Shown: piece by piece, positions 1 to 10,410 of the stretch
Layout: each line of letters begins with the position of its first letter
Numbering within the stretch: position 1 is the first letter of the stretch
NCBI RefSeq assembly: GCF_021130785.1
Contig: NC_060215.1
Location: 71,927,501 to 71,991,500 of the forward strand
Direction: 5' to 3'
Source: Homalodisca vitripennis
Lineage: Eukaryota > Arthropoda > Insecta > Hemiptera > Cicadellidae
DNA length: 64,000 nt
Made by a program: the position numbers and the translations under genes
The notes under the pieces: generated by a model
The model's database searches: none
What the model was told of the DNA's origin: nothing
Seen by the model: only the letters and a program-made list of their open reading frames with translations

Positions 1-115
1 CTCTTGTGGTGTGAACATGAGAGGCCCGGGGTACAGCGGTGTCAGCAGAGGATGGTGAGGCTCGTGGCTGGGGAGATGTCCCCAGGACCCTCATCGTGAC
101 AGGGTGAGGGCCTGT
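1..115. other. G+C-rich patch, unassigned
   Basis: A G+C-rich block at the window edge, in contrast with the A+T-rich DNA that follows. It is open in one minus-strand frame throughout. The first plus frame is open until a TGA near 108. None of the translations resembles the missing N-terminus of cysteine dioxygenase, whose exons start at 1113. It could be a 5' untranslated exon, a regulatory island or part of a repeat; the sequence alone does not decide. Confidence 0.25.
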
Positions 116-519
116 GTCTTTGCTATTAACTACGGTGACTACAGTTATTTCAGAATTTGTTTTTATTGTAGCACCGCAGTTTATACGCAGACAGCACCAC
201 ACAACCTCACCAGTTTTTTCAAACAATAACTTTCTCGGTATATGTTATTGCTGTACAGAATATTGGGCTTGCCGTTTTTTGTGAGTTCTGTCATGCCTCA
301 TGCTTAGTTACCAGTAGATCAAAATAGATAAAATGGTAGGCAATAAATAAATAGCGAAGTTAATAAATAAATACATAGGGTAGTTAATAAATAAATAGTT
401 TAACATATAAAATTGTTGAAATAAAGTAAAAGTCTGGTTAAGGTGCATAAATAAATAATTAAAAATTATCAACACTGAAGTTGAAAACACATATCACAAG
501 GTTAAAATCGTTGCCCAGT

Positions 520-605
520 CCAGCAAACATAATCACACAGAGCGGGTATCGACCGCCGGTACTTCAGGCCTTAGGTCCCAAGCGATATCACTGAACCGAG
601 ATAAC
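520..605 (-). mobile_element. tRNA-derived SINE relic
   Basis: Read on the minus strand this carries an A-box-like block (complement of 579-600, containing TTCAGTGATATCGCTT). About 25 bases later comes a B-box-like block (complement of 544-554, GGTCGATACCC). The order and spacing match the internal RNA polymerase III promoter of a tRNA. No acceptor stem closes, so this is a SINE head rather than a tRNA gene. Some positions of both boxes have decayed. Confidence 0.5.
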
Positions 606-1112
606 ACTGTAGGCACTACAAGAGTTCGTGAGTACGGAGCAGCAAGCGTAGAGACGTGCTCTACTGTCTTGTTTATGAAATCTAACTTCGATCTACTTAT
701 GTACTATTTAATAGATAAATAATAAGATTATATAAATCTAATAATAGTAACAAAACAATAATAACAATATAAAATACCAAATACAACAATATTTACGCAC
801 TTAGTTCGTAGGCTTACTAACATAGTTATCAAAGTCTTTCGGTTCAAAGTCCACGTTGAAATATTGCTTACATAATTGACATCCTGAAATATTTCGGCCT
901 TGAGACTTTCCACGATATGTCATCTGCCTGATTGTGGCCCAATTCTGAACTCAATGAAAAACAACCGAAAAATTGTTGCCAACTGTTGTGGGAAGCAAAA
1001 CTGTGCACACTGGCTAACTGGGCCACCTCGGTAGACGATATAATCACTACAATAAAATTATTGAAATACTGAGTATTGACTTATATAACACAATGTTTTA
1101 CTATTTTTAAAG
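606..1112. other. A+T-rich DNA before the CDO exon
   Basis: Probably intron upstream of the first visible cysteine dioxygenase exon, ending in an acceptor AG at 1111-1112. No further exon of that gene could be recognised here. A frame on the minus strand at 728-913 has no recognisable motif and is treated as chance. Confidence 0.4.
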
Positions 1113-1239
1113 GTACACAAGAAATCTCGTGGATGAAGGAAATGGCAAGTTTAACTTGATGATTCTGTGTTGGGGAGAAGGTCACGGGTCAGCAATACAC
1201 GATCACGCAAACGCACATTGTTTCATGAAGATGTTGGAG
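1113..1239 (+). CDS. Cysteine dioxygenase, internal exon (iron-binding cupin core)
   Basis: Cysteine dioxygenase oxidises L-cysteine with O2 to cysteine sulfinate, the first step of cysteine breakdown toward taurine, sulfate and pyruvate; it is a cytosolic mononuclear Fe(II) cupin. The exon completes a split codon with its first G and then reads 42 codons beginning [13 protein letters not shown]. It includes the Tyr and Arg that bind substrate carboxylate (Y58 and R60 in mammals), the HDH pair that ligates iron (H86, H88), and the Cys (C93) that cross-links to a later Tyr. It is bounded by acceptor AG (1111-1112) and donor GT (1240-1241). The remaining coding exons are 2291-2405, 6383-6552 and 8255-8296, with compatible phases. 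Together they give about 150 residues of a protein usually near 200; the first 55-60 residues are encoded left of here and were not found. Confidence 0.95.
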
Positions 1240-2290
1240 GTAAATGGATTGTTTGTGTTTGTGTTTCAACAATTAAAAACACAATAAATTACATGAGAAT
1301 GAGTTTAAAAAAATTTGAATTAGTCTTTTAAATTACTTTTTTCCTTATTTGTCTTGCTCCATGTAATATAAAATATGATACTAAATGTGAGTGCTACAAA
1401 TGTCCGTATAAACTAACATATACAACAAAAGTAATGATTGTTCAAAAAACTTAACCGTCCCCTCTACCTTAACTTTTGAGTGGATGCAAATGTTTAAATC
1501 TCGTTTAGAGATAAGTGATATGATTACTCGCAGATATTTTTGATCAATTCAAAAATTATCTCCCTTTTTCCCTACGTGGGGATCAACTCAAACGTTTGTA
1601 ATGCGATCCATCAAGTGCTACCTGAAATTAAAGGTTGTGACAAAACCTAACTACTTTCTGTCTTCTATGTCCAAAATGAGTGCAGTATGAACAATGCATT
1701 AATTGTAACTTGAACATTACAAAGAAGTGTGATTAGTAATTAAAAATGCCGTTTCTAAACCCTGCAAGCTTCTATTTTTTATGAAGGGAAGTGTTTTACC
1801 AGTAACCTCATCGTCTAACACCTCATTTTTAAAGTTTTGATAAATAAAAGAATAACGGAAAAAGTTAGAGGTCACTAAGTTGATTCTATTCAACATTTGA
1901 CACAACTAATTTAAGTTGTAAATTTACTTGTATTTAAACAGTACTCATTTCATATGGAGAAATCAGAAGATTTTTGGTGTCGTTAATTTTGTCTCATCAA
2001 CCATGAAATTTGAAGTAATACTCTAAGTAATTCATCTCACAAAACATTTCAGAGTTCCTCTACTTCAAATAGAAGGTTGGTATTTTGTCACTGCCCTTAT
2101 TACAAAATTTAGACTTAGATTATTGTTTCATTGTATTGATTGAAGGTAAATCACCGACTAGATTTATAGAGAAAAGTGTAATAATGTCAAGTAATATTTC
2201 AATGAAGTCATATGTATTTATAAAAATACAAATTCACATGTAAGTAAAAAGTTTATTAGACCAAATTATTGACAAAATATTAAATTTCAG
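1240..2290 (+). other. CDO intron
   Basis: A+T-rich intron between donor GTAAAT at 1240 and acceptor CAG at 2288-2290. It interrupts the gene exactly between two codons (phase 0). A minus-strand frame at 1717-1905 shows no recognisable domain. Nothing else was seen. Confidence 0.8.
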
Positions 2291-2405
2291 GGTGAACTGT
2301 CAGAAATACGGTTTGATTGGCCTAAGGAAGGTATGAGCGAACAGACTTCAATGGTGGAGATATCCAGGTCAACGCTTCATAAAAATGAAGTATGCTATAT
2401 TAACG
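2291..2405 (+). CDS. Cysteine dioxygenase, internal exon
   Basis: This exon continues the protein without a gap: GELSEIRFDWPKEGM opens it and CYIN closes it. It corresponds to the beta-strand segment between the first iron-binding pair and the third iron histidine. The exon has 38 full codons plus one base. The leftover G joins the first two bases of the exon at 6383 to make an Asp codon (reading IND then SLG), which confirms the splice phase. The donor is GTAGGT at 2406. Sequence between the core motifs is less conserved than in the flanking exons, as is usual in this family. Confidence 0.93.
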
Positions 2406-3222
2406 GTAGGTGGACCAGTCTAACTTTGGTACAATTAGTTACGCCTTAATTTAAAGATATCAGGGTTTTAACCTTCAAATACTCTTGTGACCCAACTGCC
2501 GTTTTTTACAGCAGAAATAATCTTCAAGCGATGTACATTATTCGATCGAGAATTCAATAAGTCGGTCCAGGAGTATAATGGAATAGTAACAACAATTATA
2601 CTGTAGTTTTTTTGCATAGTCAATTTCATTATGAATTAGGAAAAGATTTGAGAGACGAGTGATTGATTAACGTATTTAAAATTGATAACAATGATATAGA
2701 TAAGTATTTTAAATAACTTGCAACAAGTTCTTAAAAAAATTATGAAAGGAAAAAAATTAAATTTTAATAAAGAAATTAAGAGTTTATCTTCCAGTTTCCA
2801 CAATACTCGTAGAAAGTTTCCTCAGAACAGATGACGATCGCATTGAGTGCCATGATGTGTGCTGCTTTATCATATTTATTACATTAAAGACAGATTTAAG
2901 GGATACATCATGATCTATTTAAGGGATACCTCATGATTTTAGCTGTACTTGCAATAGAGACAACATCTTGTGTGCTAGCAACACTGAAGTATGCTAGTCA
3001 GTGCAGATCCTACAGTAATCAGTTTGCATGACATGTAGGTGATTAAGTATCAGAGCAATCAGACATTGGCATTGGTCCTGTCTCAAACTATAGAGACTAA
3101 TAATAATTTTCTTCTTGTCTACATGCATAATCATTTATGGTCTCAACTACATAATTCCGTATATCTTTTGGCCATATATCTCTTTTGCTCACCGGAACTT
3201 GCGACTACTCTCGGATAAAAAA

Positions 3223-3321
3223 GTATAGATAGTAAATAGTAGATAGTAGTGTAAATAGTAGATAGTAGATAGTAATAGTAGATAGTAGATAGTAAATAGT
3301 AGTGTAAATAGTAGATAGTAG
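3223..3321. repeat. Degenerate (TAGTAGA)-type minisatellite
   Basis: Repeated TAGATAGTAGATAGTAAATAG blocks; a TAGTAGTGTAAATAGTAGA variant appears twice. The irregular alternation suggests slippage on a 7-10 bp motif, followed by a local duplication of the variant block. Confidence 0.8.
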
Positions 3322-4754
3322 TACTTTTTGTTATACTCGGAAATTTGTGATCCGGTTATGATAAGAAATAAGATCTGATTAAGATTGCCCAGGGCGGTGT
3401 TGCATCAGTGGTACGGCAGTTTGTGTGTCTAAACGAGCAGGCGCTGGTCACGTTAAATTGACAAAACCTGCTGAATTACATCTGTGTTCAAAATTCTAAA
3501 TAGTGGTTAAAAAGATTAAACGTCCATGATAATGATTTTATGAGCACCACAACGAGACCAATGGTGGCAATTCTTTGAATCGCCTGGTCAACGAATAAAA
3601 GTTAAGATAGTAATGTACTCACAAATATTTTCATATTCTAGAACTTCATACTCACAAATAGTACACTTGTATCTATCTTGTATAAAAAATTAGTGCAAAC
3701 AGGATCAAAAGTTTCCGAGTTATGAATTTTCCAAATTGCAGTTTGGTTAAAAAGCGTCAAAAACCGGAACATTTTTATCACAAAAGCTGTGACCTGCACG
3801 GTGTCATCAGGTATTTCGTCCACATATCTTACGTTAGAAGGGCGGGGATAAGCTGAATGAGATAACTATTGCGCCTGCCATACCCCGTCATACGGATCTT
3901 TCCCCTTCAATTTTAACTCTGATAACTATTGATCCATGTACGACGTACGTGAAATGCGATAAATGCAACTTTTCACAGGTCATGTGAATAAAATATTTTT
4001 TCTGTTACAGTAAATTTACTATCCAAACAGTTAAAAGATAGGGAATATCCTAAAATTCAGCTAGTGGTTGTTACTGATGAATATTGAATGGTTTTGAGAC
4101 ACAGTGGCTTGCAAAATATGGCCGCAAGCACAAACTGCAGCTTGCATATTGGTTAGCAAACACCTATTGATAAACAAGCAAATTGCTTATTATTTGTTTT
4201 GGATACAAACCAAATCGGTTTAATATAAGAAATAACTTGTTTTTCTGAAGTAAGCGATGTAGCAGTGTAAAGTTATCATATAATGTTATTGACAAACATT
4301 TTTAGAGCTCTCACACAATTCACGCAACACTGGATACAAATTTTAAATTTTACCTTTTTAATGACGTTTATAAAATATTAAGTGTTATATGACGTATCCA
4401 TCCTTCTATATTTTTTGAAAGTTATGCTACTCAAGTATGTAAATGTATAGGTACATGTAGTCAGAAGTGGTACTCTATTTTGTGGGAAATCCATTCTTCA
4501 TTATATTTGTATAAGTACGTAACATATTGGATTCAAAGAATATTTTGTCCACTACTATTAACAAAATAATATATTGCATCCATATACATCCAATTAAAAT
4601 TTTGAGTTTTTATATGGAAGATTAACAATACAAAACAATTGTAAATCAATGTAAGTTCCTTTTTGAAATACATTAAAATGTGGTACAACATAACATACCT
4701 TTCCGTACTTTTTTAAATTTGTTCAATATATTACTTAAATATTACTAAATTTTA

Positions 4755-4830
4755 ATAAAAACACTCCTTTGTGGAGTTACCTGAAGATGAAACCTTTGGA
4801 TTCGAAAGGCCTCGTCCAAAAAATAAACAA
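4755..4830 (+). mobile_element. Possible retroelement terminal block
   Basis: The block contains CCTGAAGATG, then a short hairpin CCTTT-ggattcg-AAAGG, then CCTCGTCC, followed by an A-rich stretch with an AATAAA-like AAATAAAC. I recognise this arrangement (CTGAAGATG ... CGAAAGG) from the ends of retroelements such as Penelope-like elements in many invertebrates. The identification rests on that resemblance alone; no reverse transcriptase is adjacent. Confidence 0.3.
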
Positions 4831-5771
4831 TTTGGAAAAGGTAATGTTTAGGTGTTGTTTACATTTAGTAATATTTAAAGAATTTTCCAATTGCTCCAAG
4901 AGTCTACAAAATATTACAGTTTGGGGGTTTATAAACTGGTTGATATGATCATGTAGCTTGTTGCTTTGATGAAATTTGATGAATGTGTAGAATGTATTAG
5001 TTTATTGTCCCGTATTTACACGTTTACAAAATACGGGTTTTATAATACTCTTAATTTAGTTACAAATCGGTCCGCCAATTTGAATATAAACTCATTTAAC
5101 ACAGGTTTTGCACAATCTGTAAATGCAATCTGATGAAACTACTTTAAATGGATTGACGTTGCAAATGACGCAAATGACCCACAAATGACGTTGCAGTCTG
5201 TTCGTTTGCTATAGTTCTGATCGTTTCCCATCTTCTCAATTAGATCTATCAGATAGTTCTGATAGGTGTATGATATCAAAATCTCCTGTGTACATATAGA
5301 AATATCAATATTTTGGTCGCATTTGTAATAAACTTATCAATTTATTGACATGGTATTGTGTTGTGTTTATATAGGCTATGTGTTTGACAATTAAATGAAC
5401 TAGGCCTACAAGATTAAATCGTTGATGTCTCCTAGATTTAGAGAATATTAAATAAATGAAATGAAGTAAAAATTACTTTATTCAAGACACGGAGTATGGG
5501 TATCAGGACCTCACTACCACTCAACGTCAAAAATACAAATTGTTTAGTGTTGATATGAAGTATACAAAGCGAACGATATACATACAAGTTTTGATGTTTT
5601 GGTCGTACTAGGTATGTCTTACTTTACGATTATTCGACAATTTCTGAATGTAATTAGGCAGTTGTAAGACTACAATATTCTACCAGCTACCCCATGCTAC
5701 TATACGCTGTCCAGATGTCTGTTGTCTATGTACCCTACTATGAACCCTCCCCGGACCAAAGCGTTCTCGCA

Positions 5772-5824
5772 TCAGTACTCAGACCTCGACTCAAGTACTC
5801 GACCGCACTTCGAATGAGTACTGA
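5772..5824. repeat. 10-bp inverted repeat
   Basis: TCAGTACTCA (5772-5781) and TGAGTACTGA (5815-5824) are exact reverse complements around a 33-base spacer that itself contains ACTCAAGTACTC. It lies in a slightly G+C-richer patch of the CDO intron. It could be a decayed transposon end or a protein-binding palindrome. Confidence 0.5.
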
Positions 5825-6382
5825 CCATTTTTAAAATATTAATTTCATTCTTAGCAATAACTGAAAAGTATATCTCGTCATACAACGAATTATATATAGA
5901 CAACAGTATTACAGAATACCCGCAAAATGGTACACACAAACATGTTTTGATTTGAAATGATTTTAGGTGTTAAAATGATTTTATTTGGCTCAAATTTTGG
6001 AACGCACTTTAAGAGGTTTAAGAACGTTAATCTTTAATCATGGTATATTCCCTTTTGAGGGATAGCAACATCGATTGCTTTGATTGAACACAGTTATAGT
6101 GATGAATAATTTGTATAAAAACGTTCAGTATTTGTATACTTTATATTAAAAATTGTATCACAGGATAGGTATAATTTATTTAATTCAGAGACTGTTACAA
6201 AATCTAATAAGATAAATAGAAGTAAGAATTTATACAAGCTCCAAAAGAAATCGGATATGTTCTTTAAGTTAATTTAATTTGTGTATCTTCAATTCATGAA
6301 ATGTAAATGGTGAATTTAATATATGCAGATACATTGTTGAAGATATAGTTCTATAATGTAGTAAAATATAGCAACTTTACAG

Positions 6383-6552
6383 ATAGCCTTGGCTTGCACC
6401 GAGTGGAAAATCCAAGTCACAGCGATGTCTCTGTGAGCCTTCACCTCTACTGTCCACCATTCCAGAGCTGCTCCGTCTTCAACCAGCAGACTGGCCAACG
6501 ATCTAAAGCTCAGGTCACCTTCTGGTCCCTCTTCGGCCACAGGAAGAGCAAG
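6383..6552 (+). CDS. Cysteine dioxygenase, exon with third iron ligand
   Basis: Encodes SLGLHRVENPSHSDVSVSLH and onward to GHRKSK. It contains the third iron-binding histidine (GLHRVEN; H140 in mammals) and the SLHLYCPPF segment, whose His and Tyr correspond to H155 and Y157. Y157 is the tyrosine that cross-links to the cysteine of the first exon, so the mature Cys-Tyr cofactor can form. The exon is 170 bases: two completing a split Asp codon, then 56 codons. I place the donor at 6553 (AAG|GTCACT). Reading through would instead stop at 6576 after eight odd residues, and the acidic last exon at 8255 is in phase with the donor chosen. Confidence 0.94.
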
Positions 6553-8254
6553 GTCACTATAGTTATCTTATGTTAACTATATATTTTGTATTTATTTTAT
6601 CATTAATGTTCACAAAACACTTTAATGCCATTTTCCCTGATATATTACTTTCTTAAAATTCTAGGCGCATAGGAAACGTCGGCATTACTGTATTAACATT
6701 GATCATATCCTTTGCAAAAACAAATTTTTTTTATTTCTCGTGTACTTTACAGAAATATATGTACAGACATCGACACCTTAAATCTTTTTTCGTATTCAAG
6801 AAAACGTTATTAAATTTCGACTACAAATAGAATTTGAAAAAGAGTGAGTAATGTATAAGCAAGCACGAGTCTGACCTTACTTCCGTATATTCATCGTCTA
6901 TCAGGATTCTTTAATTCTAACAGTAAAAAAAATATTTGGAAATCTGTCATATCTTTGTTTTTCCGAATTTTTTTTATTTAATTTAGAAACAAGCTTAATC
7001 TAGTCAAATTAAAGTTTTCCTATTAATATTTAAGTAGATTATGACTTCAAACTTGCATTTAAAGAATTAAATGTATACAACATTTCAGTAGTGAGAAACT
7101 AAGTTTTCATTGTACACTTTTGAAAATAAATATTGCTTCCTTTCACTATATTACAACAAAAAAGTGACTGGCTGTACATTCTCAGACTCTGTTTATCATT
7201 TCTATGAAATGATATTTGCCCTTTTCTAAGTCCTTTCGTTTAGAAACAAATTTTATTTTTTAAAGTAAATATATTTTTGCTAAATACATCGAATTTCCAC
7301 CAAACTGGAAAAATTAGTTGCTGTATTGTAGTGGTAAAATAAATATTTTACATTTTGATTTCCATTTTCTATAATATAGTTATTTTAAAATTGTGGCCTA
7401 AGAATACGCTGTATTTTATAACAAACGCTACTGATACTATACACATTAAACCTATATTATTATTGATGAAGATTGTAACAATTAATATTAATTAATACAC
7501 ACAAACCCTGTATCACTGGATACTTAAAGCAATCAGTTCTCTATTAAGGACCCGAGAGGCCGAACTTAAAATAGTATTGTCTATCTGTCTGTGCGATAAC
7601 TCTCGATAACAAGGTCATTGAGACTTGGTACGTGGGTTCCTCTTGATCCAGGGAAGAACTCTTTTGATTTTGGGATCAAAGGTCAAAGTGCAACAAAGTT
7701 GAAATAATTCTGGAAAAAGGTACGATCAGTTCCATAAAGACTTTTGTTGCATTATGTCAGGCCCTTCGATACTCCGTTGCGCCTGTTCACTGTATCGTTA
7801 TTAATGATAATTATGAATATTAAATTTGATCTATCTGCTTTGTTAAACGCAATTTTTATCCAAACTAAAGCAGAGAATTCTAGTTTCCGCTGCCCACCTT
7901 CTATCAAGAATAAATACAATTCGCAAGCGTGTTATTATTCTGTCTCAATGATGCCACTCAAAATGGTTTCACATTTACAAGAGTTAAACTCTTCCAAAAT
8001 AGGGGACTTTGGGGAGATGAAAATGTATGCATTCAAAAGAAATTCTAAAAATGAGGCCTGTGTCCGTTTACACTACACTCAATGCTAGCAGTAGCATATA
8101 AACACCTTCTTATTCTGTCCTCAATTGTGGCGTCAATGAAAACTAAGGCACTCTGTTCCAATCCTATAGAATAACTCTCTGTATTACTCGTTGATCATAA
8201 ATTCAAGAATGCTCTTGGATTTGGGTTAGTAATAAATTGTGTTCTGTGTTTCAG
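6553..8254 (+). other. Last CDO intron
   Basis: Donor GTCACT, acceptor TTTCAG at 8249-8254. It contains an interspersed repeat at about 7545-7795. A 114-codon open frame at 7744-8088 starts inside that repeat, shows no domain I recognise and lies wholly in the intron; I treat it as non-genic. Confidence 0.65.
7545..7795 (+). repeat. Dispersed repeat with GGTCAAAG block
   Basis: Moderately G+C-rich text with TATCTGTCTGTGCGATAAC, then GAGACTTGGTACGTGGGTTC, then GATTTTGGGATCAAAGGTC. I recognise this phrase order from a widespread invertebrate interspersed repeat. No second copy occurs in this window, so the call depends on recognition rather than internal comparison. Confidence 0.4.
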
Positions 8255-8296
8255 AAATCCGAGGACGAAGAAGAGAGAGAGCCAGAAGACAACTAA
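8255..8296 (+). CDS. Cysteine dioxygenase, last coding exon
   Basis: Thirteen codons (KSEDEEEREPEDN) and a TAA stop, following a pyrimidine-rich acceptor TTTCAG. The phase matches the donor at 6553. The tail is strongly acidic and differs from the short Ser/Asn-rich tail of vertebrate enzymes, which is normal for this variable C-terminus. Because the exon is so short, it is the least certain part of the gene model. Confidence 0.75.
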   Translation, partial: KSEDEEEREPEDN

Positions 8297-8510
8297 TACA
8301 ATATTTAACCTTAGCTTTTATCCTTGAGACACAACCAACAAATATAATGTTGTTTCACACATGAACTTTGAATACTGTATCGCACAATTGAAATCTATTT
8401 AATGTAAACATATATTAAATTGTACTGCATGTTTTAACATTTTTTAACGTTATTTTTATTTTGCTGTAACGAAAGATTGTTATTGAAACAAATAAATGTA
8501 ATAGAAACTC
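8297..8510 (+). terminator. CDO 3' untranslated region with poly(A) signal
   Basis: A+T-rich sequence after the stop codon ends in AATAAA at 8491-8496. This is the likeliest polyadenylation signal, giving a 3' UTR of a little over 200 bases. G+C-rich DNA of different character begins about 250 bases further on. Confidence 0.65.
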
Positions 8511-8754
8511 TATTGAGCTTTTATTGATTTACTCGAACTAAATGTATTATTTCAAAACAGCATATCTAAATATGCGGGTGTGGTAGCTATTATTAAATGG
8601 ATACGGCGTAATGCGTCGTAAACATTTACATTACGTTGTGATGTTATATAGTGAATTTGTTTTCATAGATTTAGCGTTACGCGTTCTCTGTTCAGGTAAA
8701 GTTTAAAACCAAAATATGTAAAAAAGTGCCAACATCCTCTCGTACATTCCAGTT

Positions 8755-9062
8755 TTATTTGCCGAGAAACATGTCCCCATTACGTGTAATGTGCGCGGGC
8801 CGGGCGGCCAGGTCCTGTCCGATGGCGGGGGGTGCGGGCAAGGGGTGAGGCCAGTTTTTATTGCTGCCCGAGAAATTGCTTTCAATTAACACTAGTCGTT
8901 AAAACTAATTATCCCCCGGAGCCGTGACGTCAGAGCTAGTCCCCTGGGAAATCTTGGCTAATCACCGCTCAACTCGCTAATATCCACCGTCGCCCGCCCG
9001 CCACCCCCTCCCCTCATAACACTCTTGGCCACGCGCTCACTCAAGATTTACACCCGGTTCTC
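8755..9062. promoter_or_regulatory. G+C-rich regulatory-looking island with CRE
   Basis: A sharp island in A+T-rich DNA. It holds an exact cAMP-response palindrome TGACGTCA (8925-8932), several TAAT/ATTA homeodomain cores (CAATTAAC, CTAATTATCCCC), GGCCGGGCGG and C-rich runs. A 60-codon minus-strand frame crosses it but looks like low-complexity Pro-rich translation, not a protein. It lies just past the CDO poly(A) signal and could be a promoter, an enhancer or a domain boundary. Sites are seen; function is inferred. Confidence 0.45.
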
Positions 9063-9463
9063 TCCGTTCATTATTGTATTTTAATATTCCAATTAAAAAC
9101 AAACACGGACGGACACTAATTTTATAATAAATATCAACACTATGATCTAATGAGTTGCAAAAAGTATATCTACAACTTAATTGAAAACTTAAAAATGATC
9201 AAATTATACAATATACAATCAAATATACCATTCATAAATAATGTATAAATATAATGAGCGGTTAATCTTAGTTTAAACTAACTAACGTATTATTTAATGA
9301 ATAATTTTCAATGTTCGGTATAAATGTATTTAATCGGTTTCTTAAACAGTGGAAGAAATACATTTTAAAAGTAAACTTACTTGATTAAATATATTATTTC
9401 TATTAAATCGAGATTATGCTGCTGTTAGAGTCCGATTACAGTTAATGGTACTCACGAGACTAT
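9063..9463. other. A+T-rich spacer
   Basis: Spacer between the island and the satellite array. No coding potential, motif or repeat was recognised. Confidence 0.5.
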
Positions 9464-10410
9464 CGTGGCAAGTGCTGTTTTTCACCAGTCTGCTAGGTAC
9501 ATTGATTTCGACGAACAACCTAACGTTACCAAGGTGAACTACACGACCGAGCAACTGCTGTTTGTGGTATGTCACCTTTTTGTGATCTAGCAGTCTGCTA
9601 GGTGTATTATCATCCTAACCATCGTTATACCAAGACCAACTACACGACCGAGCAACTGCTGTTTGTTGGTATGTCACCTTTTTGTGATCTAGCGGTCTGC
9701 TAGGTGTATTATCATACTAACCATCGTTATACCAAGACCAACTACACGACCGAGCAACTGCTGTTTGTTGGTATGTCACCTTTTTGTGATCTAGCAGTCT
9801 GCTAGGTGTATTATCATCCTAACCATCGTTATACCAAGACCAACTACACGACCGAGCGACTGCTGTTTGTTGGTATGTCACCTTTTTGTGATCTAGCGGT
9901 CTGCTAGGTGTATTATCATACTAACCATCGTTATACCAAGACCAACTACACGACCGAGCAACTGCTGTTTGTTGGTATGTCACCTTTTTGTGATCTAGCG
10001 GTCTGCTAGGTGTATTATCATACTAACCATCGTTATACCAAGACCAACCACACGACCGAGCAACTGCTGTTTGTTGGTATGTCACCTTTTTGTGATCTAG
10101 CGGTCTGCTAGGTGTATTATCATACTAACCATCGTTATACCAAGACTAACTACACGACCGAGCAACTGCTGTTTGTTGGTATGTCACCTTTTTGTGATCT
10201 AGCGGTCTGCTAGGTGTATTATCATACTAACCATCGTTATACCAAGACCAACTACACGACCGAGCAACTGCTGTTTGTTGGTATGTCACCTTTTTGTGAT
10301 CTAGCGGTCTGCTAGGTGTATTATCATACTAACCATCGTTATACCAAGACTAACTACACGACCGAGCAGTTGTATTTTTCTGGTGTGTCACTATTTGGTA
10401 CAGTGGAATA
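9464..10410. repeat. 102-bp satellite array, 8 full units
   Basis: Units start with GAGCAACTGCTG at 9549, 9650, 9752, 9854, 9956, 10058, 10160 and 10262, with the next degenerate start at 10364. The period is 102 bp (101 in the first). A diverged unit precedes it (about 9464-9548) and a broken one follows. Unit interiors are nearly identical, with a few diagnostic differences (CAGTCTG with CATCCTAAC, or CGGTCTG with CATACTAAC). The decayed ends and homogenised middle are what unequal exchange produces. No open frame persists through the units. Confidence 0.97.

Larger units (their letters stand above)
2406..6382 (+). other. CDO intron (about 4 kb)
   Basis: Intron between donor GTAGGT and acceptor ACAG at 6379-6382. 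It contains a TAGTAGA-type minisatellite (3223-3321), a retroelement-like terminal block (4755-4830) and a 10-bp inverted repeat (5772-5824), each listed separately. The rest is A+T-rich without recognisable exons. Confidence 0.75.

Noticed and set aside
7744..8088. 114-codon plus-strand gene
   Set aside because: Lies inside a CDO intron, starts within a dispersed repeat, has no recognisable domain and shows normal chance composition.
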